A stretch of 64,000 nt of DNA from Parvularcula oceani (GCF_000733125.1 NZ_JPHU01000004.1:124001-188000), one strand, 5' to 3'; shown: positions 25,672 to 34,968, counted from the stretch's first letter. The notes: a model not told the origin generated them from the letters alone. Translations and numbers: made by a program.

Positions 25672-25679
25672 TCCTGCAC

Positions 25680-25772
25680 CGGCGGCCGCGAGGCGCCGGG
25701 ACGACGTCGCGGGCACCGCCTTTCGGGGTGCGAGAAGGCGTCGGCCAAGTCATTGCTTCTACGGAGAACGAC
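25680..25772 (+). promoter_or_regulatory. ROSE-like RNA thermometer in the ibpA leader
   Basis: The leader ends in TTGCTTC-TAC-GGAGAA (25753-25768). The 5' strand can pair with the ribosome binding site GGAGAA if the G of TTGCTT bulges out, which is the hallmark of the 3' hairpin of ROSE thermometers in alphaproteobacterial small heat-shock mRNAs. Upstream, GCACC / GGTGC (about 25709-25728) and CGACG / CGTCG pairs can form further helices, as expected for the multi-stem ROSE layout. Heating would melt the weak final hairpin and free the ribosome binding site. This is a prediction from sequence and position. Confidence 0.7.
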
Positions 25773-26234
25773 ATGCGTACCTATGACATGACCCCCCTGC
25801 TTCGCTCGACGATCGGCTTCGACCGCCTGTTCAACGACCTGATGGACAGCGCCGGCAAGGCCGAGAACGGCTACCCGCCCTTCAATGTCGAGCTTCTCGG
25901 CGAGAACGACTACCGGATCACCCTCGCCGTCGCCGGCTTCGCGCAGGACGACCTCGAGATCGAGGTGACCGACCGCGCTCTCAAGATCACCGGCCGCCGT
26001 CCCGACGATGACACGGAGCGCCAGTTCCTGCATCACGGCATTGCCGGGCGCAGCTTCGAGCGCCGCTTCCAGCTGGCCGAGCACGTCAAGGTGACGGGCG
26101 CGAGCCTCGAGAACGGCCTGCTCAATGTCGAGCTGGCCCGCGAGGTCCCCGAGGCCATGAAGCCGCGCAAGGTCGAGATCGGCACCGGCCGGTCCTCCGC
26201 CGAGGTCATCGAGGCGAAGACCCGGGCTGCCTGA
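25773..26234 (+). CDS. ibpA: Small heat-shock protein, IbpA/Hsp20 family
   Basis: ATP-independent holdase that binds unfolding proteins. The alpha-crystallin domain (about 33-125) is clear: YPPFNVELLGENDYRITLAV and AGFAQDDLEIEV, then RSFERRFQLAEHVKV and ENGLLNVELAREVPE. The N-terminus MRTYDMTPLLRSTIGFDRLF is characteristic of the IbpA class. The ATG at 25773 lies four bases after the GGAGAA ribosome binding site; the longer open frame from 25728 lies in the leader. Expression is probably controlled by both a sigma32 promoter and an RNA thermometer. The length is 153 aa. A terminator follows. Confidence 0.95.
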   Translation: MRTYDMTPLLRSTIGFDRLFNDLMDSAGKAENGYPPFNVELLGENDYRITLAVAGFAQDDLEIEVTDRALKITGRRPDDDTERQFLHHGIAGRSFERRFQLAEHVKVTGASLENGLLNVELAREVPEAMKPRKVEIGTGRSSAEVIEAKTRAA

Positions 26235-26257
26235 ACCACGACGGCCTGACCCGCAGG

Positions 26258-26284
26258 AGGGGCGCTCTCGCAGCGCCCCTTTTT
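26258..26284 (+). terminator. Intrinsic terminator of ibpA
   Basis: Nine-bp stem AGGGGCGCT / AGCGCCCCT with a five-base loop and a T5 run. Behind it, two further CCC-TTTT-GTTG-like words follow at about 26307-26337. Confidence 0.88.
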
Positions 26285-26416
26285 GTTGCGCCGCTTTTCG
26301 GCGACCCCCCTTTTGTTGGCCCCTCTTTTCGTTGGCCATGTCTTCCCGCAGGAGGCGAGAGCGGCTAGCCTGCTCTTCCAGGGACGGGAAGGCTCCTCAG
26401 CCAGCGGCAGGACGGC

Positions 26417-27178
26417 ATGACAGGGCGCAGCGGCTATACCGTAGGAGGAGACGAGATCCGCGAGGAATCCTCGTGGCGCTATCCGCTCCTCATCTTCTTC
26501 ATCACCCTCGTCCTCTGCGTGGTCGTCCTCTACCACTATGTCGGCCCCGACGTGGATGATCTGCAGGGCCTGACGCCCAAGCCGACCGTGTCGGACGACC
26601 GGACGGTCATCACAGTCGGTGATGTCAGCTTCTCCGTGCCCGCCAACTATACGGTCTACCCGCGCGACCGGCGTCCCGGCGAGCGTGAAGCCCTGTCTCT
26701 TTACGCGTCATGGCCGCGCATGGACGGCTATACACCGGCACGCCGCGCCGACTTCGTCGAGAACAGGGCCGATGCGCCGCGCATCGACATCGTCATCGAA
26801 AAACGCAACCTGCCGCTGAGCGAGGCCGACCGGCTCGAGCTCCTCTACCGGCCCCAGGCGATCGAGCGGGAAGGCGTGCCCGCCGCGCACGACCTGACCC
26901 GTTTCACCTTTCCGGCAGGAACCCCCACCAATCCGGCCTCCGGCTATGTCGACAAGGAGATGCTGCTGGGCACAGCCGAGGACGGGAAGCAGGCGATTCT
27001 CTTCTGCTACAAGGATACCGGCGACAAGATCGTTCCCCCCGACTGCTACCGGCAATACGAGCTGACCGAGGGCGTGTCGGTGAAATACTACTTCAAGCGC
27101 CCCTATCTGCCCGAATGGCGCGAGATCGACACCAAGGTCCGCCGGTTCGTCGCGGACCTTGCGGGCGGACAGGGTTAA
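26417..27178 (+). CDS. Membrane-anchored hypothetical protein
   Basis: Unrecognised 253-aa protein with one N-terminal transmembrane helix (about 22-42, YPLLIFFITLVLCVVVLYHYV) and a soluble periplasmic domain. That domain has an immunoglobulin- or beta-rich look (TVITVGDVSFSVPANYTVYPRD) and two Cys residues near FCYKDTGDKIVPPDCY, which may pair. The domain contains no catalytic motif that I can identify. It is followed after 39 bp by another small membrane protein in the same direction, possibly an operon. Codon use is normal for the window, so it is very likely real. Confidence 0.75.
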   Translation: MTGRSGYTVGGDEIREESSWRYPLLIFFITLVLCVVVLYHYVGPDVDDLQGLTPKPTVSDDRTVITVGDVSFSVPANYTVYPRDRRPGEREALSLYASWPRMDGYTPARRADFVENRADAPRIDIVIEKRNLPLSEADRLELLYRPQAIEREGVPAAHDLTRFTFPAGTPTNPASGYVDKEMLLGTAEDGKQAILFCYKDTGDKIVPPDCYRQYELTEGVSVKYYFKRPYLPEWREIDTKVRRFVADLAGGQG

Positions 27179-27217
27179 CCCCGGCTTAAGCATGGCGGGC
27201 CGAGCCTGGGCGCCGTG

Positions 27218-27583
27218 ATGACGGATCCAAGCTACCTTCTCTCTCTCGCCGTGTCCGGCAGCGATATCGGCCGCCTCGTCTGGATCGCGGGCCTCGCCTC
27301 GCTGCTGGTGACGACGCGCTTCAAGCCCTGGCGGATCGCCGTGGCCGCCTTCCTGCTGGACCGCCTCCTGCCTTTCTGGACGATGAGCCGGTCCTATGAC
27401 GAGGGCACGATCCGGGCTGCCGCGAGCCATCAGCTCTCGACGCTGCCGCAGGACGCCGTTGCGCTGGGAGTGCGCTTCCTGCTGCTCTACTTCGCCATCG
27501 TGCTGCTCTGGCGCCTTCGGCTGGCGCTGCATGGCCGGCGCCCCGTGATGACCGCGGGACAGGCCGCCGAGCAGGACGGCTGA
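27218..27583 (+). CDS. Small hypothetical membrane protein
   Basis: Hydrophobic protein of about 121 aa with probably three membrane-associated segments (about 12-32, 38-52 and 81-101) and a polar C-terminus. No family is recognised. A GTG directly precedes the ATG I use; either start leaves the same protein. It sits 39 bp behind the membrane-anchored hypothetical gene and converges with the RusA-like gene (6-bp gap). Confidence 0.65.
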   Translation: MTDPSYLLSLAVSGSDIGRLVWIAGLASLLVTTRFKPWRIAVAAFLLDRLLPFWTMSRSYDEGTIRAAASHQLSTLPQDAVALGVRFLLLYFAIVLLWRLRLALHGRRPVMTAGQAAEQDG

Positions 27584-27589
27584 CCCGGC

Positions 27590-27997
27590 TCATTCCGCCA
27601 AGAGGGCCTCGTCCAGCGCCACCGGCGCGACCGGACCGTCCAGCGGCCGGATCCTGACGGCAATGCGGTTGGCGCTGCCTTCGAAGCGCTCGGAGACCAG
27701 CCGCACCACCTGCCGGTCGTCGCGATAGAAGACGCCGCCCAAGGCATCGAGAACCGCCTTGGCGATATTGTCCACATCATGGGCGCCCGCCTTCTCGGCC
27801 AGCACCGACGTCCAGATCCGGACTTCGCAGGGACCGAGGACGGGCCGCACCTTGCCGCCGTCTCTGCGCACGGCCGCCGCCATGATCTTCTTCAGCGCAC
27901 GGACCTGCGTCGTCGCGGCGTCGAAGACGACGAGGCTGCCCTCGCGGCTGCTCCAGACCTTCAGCTTGCCCGATCCGCTGCCCATGCTCCCGCCCAT
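27590..27997 (-). CDS. RusA-like Holliday junction resolvase
   Basis: Small endodeoxyribonuclease of the RusA fold (135 aa). The diagnostic core is [19 protein letters not shown] followed by RDDRQV, containing the acidic cluster (Asp74, Asp76, and Asp93 or Asp94) that corresponds to the three catalytic Asp residues of Escherichia coli RusA. RusA genes usually belong to lambdoid prophages, yet no phage gene is visible around it, so it is either a lone remnant or a domesticated chromosomal repair enzyme. The reading frame is intact. Confidence 0.8.
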   Translation of the reverse strand: MGGSMGSGSGKLKVWSSREGSLVVFDAATTQVRALKKIMAAAVRRDGGKVRPVLGPCEVRIWTSVLAEKAGAHDVDNIAKAVLDALGGVFYRDDRQVVRLVSERFEGSANRIAVRIRPLDGPVAPVALDEALLAE

Positions 27998-28146
27998 CCC
28001 CTCGCCGGCGATGCCGGAACCGGCGCGCCATCCTGTTTCTGCGAAAGAACGATGGGGCCGCGCAGCCTCAGGTCAACCAGCGGCGTGACCTTCGCGGCGC
28101 TCTGGCCTACGAGCGGCGGCAGATCGGAGACTCCCAGGAGGACATG

Positions 28147-29547
28147 ATGGCCGAGAACAAGGCGACCCGCACCGAGACCGACAGCTTCGGCCCGCTCGAA
28201 GTGCCCAAGGACCGCTATTACGGCGCCCAGTCGGCGCGGTCGCTCATCAATTTCGACATCGGCACGGAGACCATGCCAGCGCCGCTGATCCGCGCGCTCG
28301 GCATCGTCAAGCGCTCTGCCGCCCTCGCCAACATGGCGCTCGACAATATCGACGACAGGCTGGGCAAGGCGATCGTCCAAGCAGCCGGCGAAGTCGCCGA
28401 GGGCAAGCTCGACGGGCATTTCCCGCTCTCGGTCTGGCAGACGGGCTCGGGCACCCAGTCCAACATGAACACCAACGAGGTGGTCGCGAACCGCGCGATC
28501 GAGATCCTCGGCGGCGAGATCGGCTCGAAAGACCCGGTCCACCCCAATGACCACGTCAACAAGAGCCAGTCCTCGAACGACACCTTCCCCACCGCCATGC
28601 ATATCGCGGCGGCCGAGGAAGTGGCGCACCGCCTGCTGCCCGCCCTTCAGCAGCTGCGCAACGCGCTCAACGACAAGGCCGAGGCGTTCCGCGACATCAT
28701 CAAGATCGGCCGCACCCACCTGCAGGACGCGACCCCCCTGACGCTCGGCCAGGAATTCTCGGGCTATGTCGCGATGGTCGAGAACGGGATCGAGCGGGTC
28801 GAGGGCGCCCTGCCCCGGCTCTACCAGCTCGCCCAGGGCGGCACGGCGGTCGGCACGGGCCTCAACGCCAAGCCCGGCTTCGCCGAAGCCTTCGCCGGTG
28901 AGGTCGCGAGCTATACGAACCTGCCTTTCGTCACCGCGCCGAACAAGTTCGAGGCGCTGGCGACCCATGACGGCATGGTCGAGGCGCATGGCAGCCTGAA
29001 CGAGGTCGCCGTCAGCCTGTTCAAGATCGCCAACGACATCCGGCTTCTGGGTTCGGGCCCGCGCTCTGGCCTCGGCGAGATCGCCCTGCCCGAGAACGAG
29101 CCCGGCTCCTCGATCATGCCCGGAAAGGTCAATCCGACCCAGTGCGAGGCGCTGACCATGGTCTGCGCACAGGTGATGGGGAACAATGCCGCCGTCTCCT
29201 TCGCAGGCAGCCAGGGGCATTTCGAGCTCAACGTCTTCAAGCCCGTGATCGCCTACAACGTGCTCCAGTCGATCCGCCTCCTCGCGGACAGCGCGCGAAG
29301 CTTCACCGAGAAATGCGTCTCGGGGATCGAAGCCAATGAAGGCCGCATCCAGGACCTGATGGAGCGCTCGCTCATGCTCGTCACGGCCCTCGCGCCGACC
29401 ATCGGCTACGACAATGCGACCAAGATCGCGAAGACCGCGCACCAGAACGGCACGACGCTTCGCGAAGAGGCGGTGAAGCTCGGCTTCGTCTCCGAGGAGG
29501 ACTATGACGACATCGTCCGCCCCGAGAAGATGATCGGTCCGCGCTAA
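28147..29547 (+). CDS. fumC: Class II fumarate hydratase
   Basis: Oxygen-stable fumarase of the TCA cycle that interconverts fumarate and malate. The family regions are present: [18 protein letters not shown], the catalytic-His region [19 protein letters not shown], and the flexible signature loop [13 protein letters not shown]. At 466 aa it has the standard length. Two ATG codons occur in tandem; I prefer the second (28147) because AGGAGG is five bases before it and only two bases before the first. The stop codon overlaps the convergent lipoprotein gene by 4 bp. Confidence 0.97.
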   Translation: MAENKATRTETDSFGPLEVPKDRYYGAQSARSLINFDIGTETMPAPLIRALGIVKRSAALANMALDNIDDRLGKAIVQAAGEVAEGKLDGHFPLSVWQTGSGTQSNMNTNEVVANRAIEILGGEIGSKDPVHPNDHVNKSQSSNDTFPTAMHIAAAEEVAHRLLPALQQLRNALNDKAEAFRDIIKIGRTHLQDATPLTLGQEFSGYVAMVENGIERVEGALPRLYQLAQGGTAVGTGLNAKPGFAEAFAGEVASYTNLPFVTAPNKFEALATHDGMVEAHGSLNEVAVSLFKIANDIRLLGSGPRSGLGEIALPENEPGSSIMPGKVNPTQCEALTMVCAQVMGNNAAVSFAGSQGHFELNVFKPVIAYNVLQSIRLLADSARSFTEKCVSGIEANEGRIQDLMERSLMLVTALAPTIGYDNATKIAKTAHQNGTTLREEAVKLGFVSEEDYDDIVRPEKMIGPR

Positions 29548-30578
29548 CCGGCCTCGGGAATGTAGCGGCGGCGGCAGCGGGACAGGCGCTCAGTGCCGCC
29601 CCAGGCCTCGAAGGCCTCCGCCGCCCGCTCCCGAACCGCATCGGACGTATAGGGCGCGCCGGCCGGGGCTCCGCCGAAGAAGACGGTCAGCACATCCTGC
29701 CGCCGCGCCTCTCCGTCATAGCGATTCTCGCGGCTCGGCTCTTCCGGCGGCAGGCCGCTGACGGCGCGGGCCAGCGCCATGGAGCCGGACCCTGCGCGGG
29801 GCGCATGATCGGCGACGATGAAGGGCACGGGTTCGCAGTCGCGGTTATAGGGGCAGCCGCGCGTCCTGTAGGCGACGCCGAACGTGCCGAGCGGCACGCC
29901 CTGATCGCGGCGCAGCGCCGCATAGGGCACCTCGCCGCTGTCGACGAAGCGGCGGGCATCGTCCGGCGCATAGCGGGTGTCCTGAAGCCCGGTCCGGCTG
30001 ACATAGAAGCCCGATCCGTCCGCCTGCAGCACGGGCTCGACCCGCGGCACGCGCGCCCCTGAAATGCGGGCGCTGCCCTGCGCGGTGATGCCGTGCCAGC
30101 GGATCGCGCCGGTCTGCGGATCGTCCCAGCCCGCGGATTCGATTCTCGCCGCGTCCTCCTCGAAGCGCCCGGTGCAGGTGGCGGGGCTCGCCGCCCCCTC
30201 ATAGGCCGTCCCGCCCGGCAGGAAGACCTCTCCGGCATTGCAGCGGTGGAGGAGCGCGCCGCCCGCGGCATTGTCCGGGTGGAATGCGTCTTTCGCGCCG
30301 GCCACCGTCACCGTCATCGGCGCCATGGCGATCAGCGTGCCGTCATCGAGCTCCAGAAACCGCTGCCCGCCGCGCATGACGATTTCGCCGGCGCAAGGAT
30401 CATCGCCGCTGCCCAGGGTGAGGTCGACCGGCGCGTTCGGCGCAGCGGCCGGTGCGCGCCTCGGCGCAACCGCCGCATCCGGCCGGGCCGCGGGCGCGCC
30501 GGGCGCGGACGACCCGGCCGGACCGTCCGCGGTGCAGGCCGCCGCGGCGAGGATACAGGAAAGAAGGACGCGTCTCAT
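29544..30578 (-). CDS. Lipoprotein with GH75 chitosanase-like C-terminal region
   Basis: Predicted lipoprotein (344 aa, lipobox AAAC, Cys15) with a Pro/Ala-rich linker to about residue 50. The C-terminal half contains [12 protein letters not shown], a [20 protein letters not shown] segment, and [20 protein letters not shown]. The last resembles the 'vgD.gP..GeGS.aLAraL' signature of GH75-type chitosanase-like domains. Several Cys pairs (for example CPYNRDC) fit an extracytoplasmic protein. Chitosan hydrolysis is not established; the fold may serve another cell-wall or sugar-binding role. The region between it and the ABC exporter holds no convincing gene. Confidence 0.55.
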   Translation of the reverse strand: MRRVLLSCILAAAACTADGPAGSSAPGAPAARPDAAVAPRRAPAAAPNAPVDLTLGSGDDPCAGEIVMRGGQRFLELDDGTLIAMAPMTVTVAGAKDAFHPDNAAGGALLHRCNAGEVFLPGGTAYEGAASPATCTGRFEEDAARIESAGWDDPQTGAIRWHGITAQGSARISGARVPRVEPVLQADGSGFYVSRTGLQDTRYAPDDARRFVDSGEVPYAALRRDQGVPLGTFGVAYRTRGCPYNRDCEPVPFIVADHAPRAGSGSMALARAVSGLPPEEPSRENRYDGEARRQDVLTVFFGGAPAGAPYTSDAVRERAAEAFEAWGGTERLSRCRRRYIPEAG

Positions 30579-30997
30579 GCGGCTCGCTCCGGGTTGCGGA
30601 TCGGGACCCTAGGACGCGGCGCTGCCTTTGTGCCAGCTTACGGCTTGGTCAGCCGGCCTTGCGGCCCATCGCTCCGGGCGCCGGTCCGCATGGGACGGCA
30701 GGGCTGACGCTCCGGGGTCTCCCGCCGCACCGCATAAGGAGGAACAGGTACGCAAAGAAGATGCGGCAGGCCGAAAAGCCCGCATTCCTCTTCGCCTTCG
30801 CAGACATGGACATAGCTGCCCGTCGCGCATGCCTTCATTTTGCCCCCGCGTTTCCGCAACCTTGCCACGAATCGTCACCCATCACGGGCGTGTGAACAAC
30901 AGAGTCAGAGTTGCGTTGCAGCTCGGGCGCATCTTTAAGGACTCATGAAACGCATGAGGGCGGCTCCCCTTGCGTCCTTTTCCCTCAGGTTGCCGCG
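30579..30997. other. 419-bp spacer without a convincing gene
   Basis: This stretch between the divergent lipoprotein and ABC exporter genes has short open frames on both strands but none with the strong third-position GC bias of the neighbours. One minus-strand frame (30638-30835 from an internal ATG) encodes a Cys-containing 65-aa peptide; its codon bias is close to background. An AT-richer patch around 30880-30955 probably contains the exporter promoter. Confidence 0.5.
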
Positions 30998-32842
30998 ATG
31001 CTCTTCCGCCTTTTCGAATCCGCCGTCCCGCCTCTGCCGGACGAGGCGCCCACACCGCCGCCGGGCAGGCTGCTGCCATTCGTGTGGCATTATGTCCGGC
31101 CGTTCCGCTTCCTCCTGCTCGCCTCCATCCTGACCGCCGCCTCGATCGCCTTTCTCGAGGTCTTCGCCTTCGAGCTGGTCGGGCGGATCGTCGACTGGAT
31201 GGGCGCCACGGGCCCCGAGGGCTTCTGGAACGCCTATGGCGGCCGGATCCTCGCGATCGGCCTGATGATCGCGCTTCTCTGGCCTCTTCTCACCCTGCTC
31301 GACGAGATGATCATGCTGCAGGGCATGATGGGCAATATGGCGATGTCGATCCGGTGGCGGGGGCACCGCTACCTTCTTCGTCAGTCTGCGTCCTTCTTCG
31401 CCGACGACTTCGCCGGCCGGCTCGCGACCAAGCTGATGCAGACCGCGCTCGGCGTTCGCGACACGGTGGTGAAGCTGGCGAACATCATCGTCTACATGAC
31501 GGTCTATTTCGGCTCGGCCCTCGTGCTGTTCACGGCGAATGACTGGCGGCTGACAGTGCCCCTCATCCTCTGGCTCCTGGGATACGGCGTCATCATGCGC
31601 TTCTTCCTGCCGCGCCTGCAACGCGTGTCGGAGGCGCAGTCCGAGGCCCGCTCGCAGCTGACCGGACGGATCGTCGATGCGTACACGAACATCTCGACGG
31701 TGAAGCTCTTCTCCTCCTCCGCCGAGGAAGATGCCTATGCCGCCGAAAGCATGCGGAGCATGCTGGGCACGGTCTATCCGCAGATGCGCCTCGCGACGCT
31801 CCTCTCGGTGAGCCTTCAGGCCATCAACGGCGCCATGATCGCCGCCACGCTCGGCCTCGGCATCTGGCTGTGGTCCGGCGGAGCGCTGTCGCTCGGCGCC
31901 GTCGCCTTCGCGACGACCCTGGCCCTGCGCATCCAGGGCCTCAGCCACTATTTCCTGTGGGAGGTCTCGAACCTGTTCGAGAACCTCGGAATGACGCAGA
32001 ACGGCATGGAGACCCTGGCGCAGCCGGTCGCGGTCGCGGACCGCAGCGCACGCCGGCTGGAGGTGCCCGATGGCGCTGTCTCCTTCGAGGATGTGCGCTT
32101 CACCTATGGCCGGAACACGGCCGTCATCGACGGGCTGACCCTGAAGATCGCACCGGGAGAGAAAGTGGGCCTCGTCGGCCGTTCGGGCGCGGGCAAGTCG
32201 ACCCTCGTCTCCCTCCTCCTGCGCCTTTACGACACCGAAAGCGGCCGGGTGCTGATCGACGGGCACGACATCGCCGGGATCAGCCAGGAAAGCCTGCGGC
32301 GCCAGATCGCGGTCGTCAGCCAGGACACCTCGCTCCTGCACCGCACGATCCGCGAGAACATCGCCTATGGCCGCCCCGACGCCAGCGAGGCGGAGATCGT
32401 CGATGCCGCGCGCCGCGCCGAGGCGTGGGACTTCATCGAAGCGCTGGAGGACGAGAAAGGCCGAAGCGGGCTCGACGCCATGGTGGGCGAGCGCGGGGTG
32501 AAGCTCTCCGGCGGCCAGCGCCAACGGATCGCTCTCGCCCGCGTCATCCTCAAGGACGCGCCGATCCTGGTGCTCGACGAAGCGACCTCCGCCCTCGACA
32601 GCGAGGTCGAGGCGGCGATCCAGGACCGGATGGAGGATCTGACGCGGGGCCGCACGGTTCTCGCCATCGCGCACCGCCTGTCGACGGTCGCGGCGATGGA
32701 CCGCCTCGTCGTCATGGATGCCGGCCGCATCGTCGAGCAGGGCACGCATGAGGAGCTTCTGGCGGCCGGCGGCGTCTATGCGGGGCTCTGGGCGCGCCAG
32801 TCGGGCGGCTTCCTCGCCGCCGACGAGGTGGCCGCGCAATGA
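30998..32842 (+). CDS. ABC-type exporter, fused membrane and ATPase domains
   Basis: Homodimeric type IV ABC exporter half-transporter (614 aa) with six membrane helices (about 25-330) and a C-terminal nucleotide-binding domain (about 365-600). The ATPase motifs are complete: Walker A GRSGAGKST, Q-loop VVSQDTSLLHRTIRENIAYG, signature KLSGGQRQR, Walker B ILVLDEATSALD and the H-loop AIAHRLST. It resembles MsbA/multidrug exporters; the substrate is unknown. I start at the ATG at 30998 (MLFRLFESAVPP); the longer frame from 30911 lacks homology-like sequence. No partner ABC gene is adjacent. Confidence 0.92.
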   Translation: MLFRLFESAVPPLPDEAPTPPPGRLLPFVWHYVRPFRFLLLASILTAASIAFLEVFAFELVGRIVDWMGATGPEGFWNAYGGRILAIGLMIALLWPLLTLLDEMIMLQGMMGNMAMSIRWRGHRYLLRQSASFFADDFAGRLATKLMQTALGVRDTVVKLANIIVYMTVYFGSALVLFTANDWRLTVPLILWLLGYGVIMRFFLPRLQRVSEAQSEARSQLTGRIVDAYTNISTVKLFSSSAEEDAYAAESMRSMLGTVYPQMRLATLLSVSLQAINGAMIAATLGLGIWLWSGGALSLGAVAFATTLALRIQGLSHYFLWEVSNLFENLGMTQNGMETLAQPVAVADRSARRLEVPDGAVSFEDVRFTYGRNTAVIDGLTLKIAPGEKVGLVGRSGAGKSTLVSLLLRLYDTESGRVLIDGHDIAGISQESLRRQIAVVSQDTSLLHRTIRENIAYGRPDASEAEIVDAARRAEAWDFIEALEDEKGRSGLDAMVGERGVKLSGGQRQRIALARVILKDAPILVLDEATSALDSEVEAAIQDRMEDLTRGRTVLAIAHRLSTVAAMDRLVVMDAGRIVEQGTHEELLAAGGVYAGLWARQSGGFLAADEVAAQ

Positions 32843-32866
32843 CGCCACCTTCTTCGAGAAACCCTG

Positions 32867-32895
32867 TTGCCAAGGCCGCGGCAGATGATTATTGA
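32867..32895 (+). promoter_or_regulatory. Likely tRNA-Ala promoter
   Basis: A -35 TTGCCA (32867-32872), a 17-bp spacer and a -10 TATTGA (32890-32895) lie about 32 bp before the tRNA 5' end, in the gap after the exporter gene. Confidence 0.45.
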
Positions 32896-32927
32896 GGCCC
32901 TTCGAAGCGGCGCTGCGGCGCTGCATC

Positions 32928-33003
32928 GGGGCTATAGCTCAGTTGGTAGAGCGCTTGAATGGCATTCAAGAGGTCGGCGGTTCGATTCCGCCTAGCTCCA
33001 CCA
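32928..33003 (+). tRNA. tRNA-Ala (anticodon GGC)
   Basis: A 76-nt cloverleaf with acceptor GGGGCTA / TAGCTCC (one G-T pair), discriminator A and encoded CCA. The anticodon arm CTTGA-ATGGCAT-TCAAG gives anticodon GGC, and the T arm is GGCGGTTCGATTCCGCC. Confidence 0.96.
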
Positions 33004-33099
33004 CTTCCTTCCTGCGGCCGTTGCGGTGATGCATCCCCGGTGCCTTTCCTTTCTCGGGAAGGCTGCTAGAGGGCGGCTCGAACTCCGGAAAGCTTACTC

Positions 33100-34935
33100 A
33101 TGACCACGCTTCGCAACGTCGCGATCATCGCGCATGTCGATCACGGCAAGACGACGCTCGTCGACGCCCTCCTGCGCCAGTCGGGCGCCGTGCGCGAGAA
33201 CGCCGAGATGGCCGAACGCGCGATGGATTCCAACGATATCGAGCGCGAGCGCGGCATCACCATCCTCGCCAAGGCGACCTCTGTCGAATGGACCAGCGCC
33301 GAACACGGCCCCTCGCGCATCAATATCGTCGACACGCCCGGCCACGCCGATTTCGGCGGCGAGGTCGAGCGCATCCTGTCCATGGTCGATGGCTGCGTCC
33401 TCCTCGTCGATGCCGAGGAAGGCACCATGCCGCAGACCAAGTTCGTCCTCTCAAAGGCGCTCTCGCTCGGCCTCCAGCCCATCGTGGTCCTCAACAAGGT
33501 CGACCGTCCGAACGCCGATCCCGACCGCGTGCTCGATGAAGCCTTCGACCTCTTCGCCGCCCTGGGCGCGGACGAGGACCAGCTCGATTTTCCTGCCCTC
33601 TATGCCAGCGGCAAGGAAGGCTGGGCCGATGACAGCATGGACGGGCCGCGCAAGGACCTGTCCGCGCTTTTCGAGGCCATCCTGAACCGCGTGCCCGCGC
33701 CGAAGCTCGACGCGGACGCGGCCGAGCAGCCCTTCCGCATGCTGGCGACGACGCTTGAGGCCGATCCCTTCCTCGGCCGCCTTCTGACCGGCCGCATCGT
33801 GTCAGGCCGCCCCAAGGTCGGCCAGACCCTCAAGGCGCTCTCGGTCGGCGGCGAGCTGGTCGAGCAGGCGCGGGTTTCCAAGGTCCTCGCCTTCCGCGGC
33901 CTCGGCCGCCAGCCGGTCGAGACGGCAGAGCCCGGCGACATCGTCGCGATCGCCGGCTTCTCCAAGGCCTCGGTCTCCGACACGCTGTGCGACCCTTCGA
34001 TCGGCGAGGCCCTGCCTGCACGCGAGATTGATCCGCCCACCCTGTCCGTCACCCTGTCGGCCAATGACAGCCCGCTTGCGGGCCGCGAGGGCGACAAGGT
34101 GCAGTCCCGCGTCATCCGCGAGCGCCTCCTCCGCCAGGCCGAGGGCGACGTCGCCATCCGGGTCACGGAAACGGCCGAGCGCGACGCATTCGAGGTCGCG
34201 GGCCGCGGCGAACTCCAGCTTGGCGTCCTGATCGAGAACATGCGCCGGGAAGGCTTCGAGGTCTCGGTCTCCCGCCCCCGCGTCCTGCTGCGCGAAGAAG
34301 ACGGCCAGACGCTCGAACCGATCGAGGAGATCGTCATCGACGTCGACGAGGACTATTCGGGCGCGGTGATCGACGAGCTGACCCAGCGCCGCTGCGACCT
34401 CGTCGAGATGAAGCCCGCAGGCGGGGGGAAGACGCGCCTCGTCCTCGAAGGCCCTGCCCGCTCGCTGATCGGCTATCACGGCAAGTTCCTGACCGACACG
34501 CGCGGCACCGGCGTGATGAACCGCGTCTACAAGGAGCACGGGCCCCACAGGGGCACGGTGGAGAGCCGCCGCAACGGCGTCCTGATCTCCAACGGCTCCG
34601 GCACGGCCGTGCCTTACGCGCTTTGGAACCTCGAAGAGCGCGGCGTCATGTTCATCGATCCGGGCACGCCGGTCTATCAGGGCATGATCATCGGCGAGAA
34701 CGCCAAGCCGCAGGACCTCGAAGTGAACCCGCTCAAGGCCAAGCAGCTGACCAATGTGCGGGCCGCGGGCAAGGACGATGCGGTCCGCCTGACCCCGCCG
34801 CGCCGCCTCAGCCTGGAGCAGGCGATCTCCTATATCGGGGACGACGAGCTCGTGGAGGTGACGCCGAAGTCGATCCGCCTGCGCAAGCGCCACCTCGACC
34901 CGCATGAGCGCAAGAAGGCCGCCCGCGCGGCCTGA
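33100..34935 (+). CDS. typA: Translational GTPase TypA/BipA
   Basis: Ribosome-binding GTPase related to EF-G and LepA, important in stress, cold growth and 50S assembly. The G-domain is complete: G1 AHVDHGKTT, switch region ERERGITI, G3 DTPGHADFGGEVER, G4 NKVDRP. Domains II, III and V follow, and the family-specific C-terminal domain includes NGVLISNGSGTAVPYALWNLEERGVMF in overlapping segments. At 611 aa it has standard length. It converges with the rhodopsin gene over a 33-bp gap carrying a hairpin. Confidence 0.97.
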   Translation: MTTLRNVAIIAHVDHGKTTLVDALLRQSGAVRENAEMAERAMDSNDIERERGITILAKATSVEWTSAEHGPSRINIVDTPGHADFGGEVERILSMVDGCVLLVDAEEGTMPQTKFVLSKALSLGLQPIVVLNKVDRPNADPDRVLDEAFDLFAALGADEDQLDFPALYASGKEGWADDSMDGPRKDLSALFEAILNRVPAPKLDADAAEQPFRMLATTLEADPFLGRLLTGRIVSGRPKVGQTLKALSVGGELVEQARVSKVLAFRGLGRQPVETAEPGDIVAIAGFSKASVSDTLCDPSIGEALPAREIDPPTLSVTLSANDSPLAGREGDKVQSRVIRERLLRQAEGDVAIRVTETAERDAFEVAGRGELQLGVLIENMRREGFEVSVSRPRVLLREEDGQTLEPIEEIVIDVDEDYSGAVIDELTQRRCDLVEMKPAGGGKTRLVLEGPARSLIGYHGKFLTDTRGTGVMNRVYKEHGPHRGTVESRRNGVLISNGSGTAVPYALWNLEERGVMFIDPGTPVYQGMIIGENAKPQDLEVNPLKAKQLTNVRAAGKDDAVRLTPPRRLSLEQAISYIGDDELVEVTPKSIRLRKRHLDPHERKKAARAA

Positions 34936-34963
34936 GGAGAAAGGCCTTCCGGCCTTCCTCCTC
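34934..34963. terminator. Hairpin between convergent typA and rhodopsin genes
   Basis: Stem GAGGAG-a-AAGGCC / GGCCTT-c-CTCCTC with a TTCC loop, followed by GTCTTT on the plus strand. It starts at the typA stop and ends six bases before the rhodopsin stop, so it may serve both genes. Confidence 0.6.
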
Positions 34964-34968
34964 GTCTT

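Noticed and set aside
30638-30868. Possible small Cys-containing minus-strand protein
   Set aside because: Third-position GC of the internal frame is near background, no homology is recognised, and the start has no clear ribosome binding site; kept only as a remark on the spacer.
30935-32926. Long minus-strand frame opposite the ABC exporter
   Set aside because: Antisense shadow rich in Arg/Asp/His; the exporter on the plus strand has all ATPase motifs.
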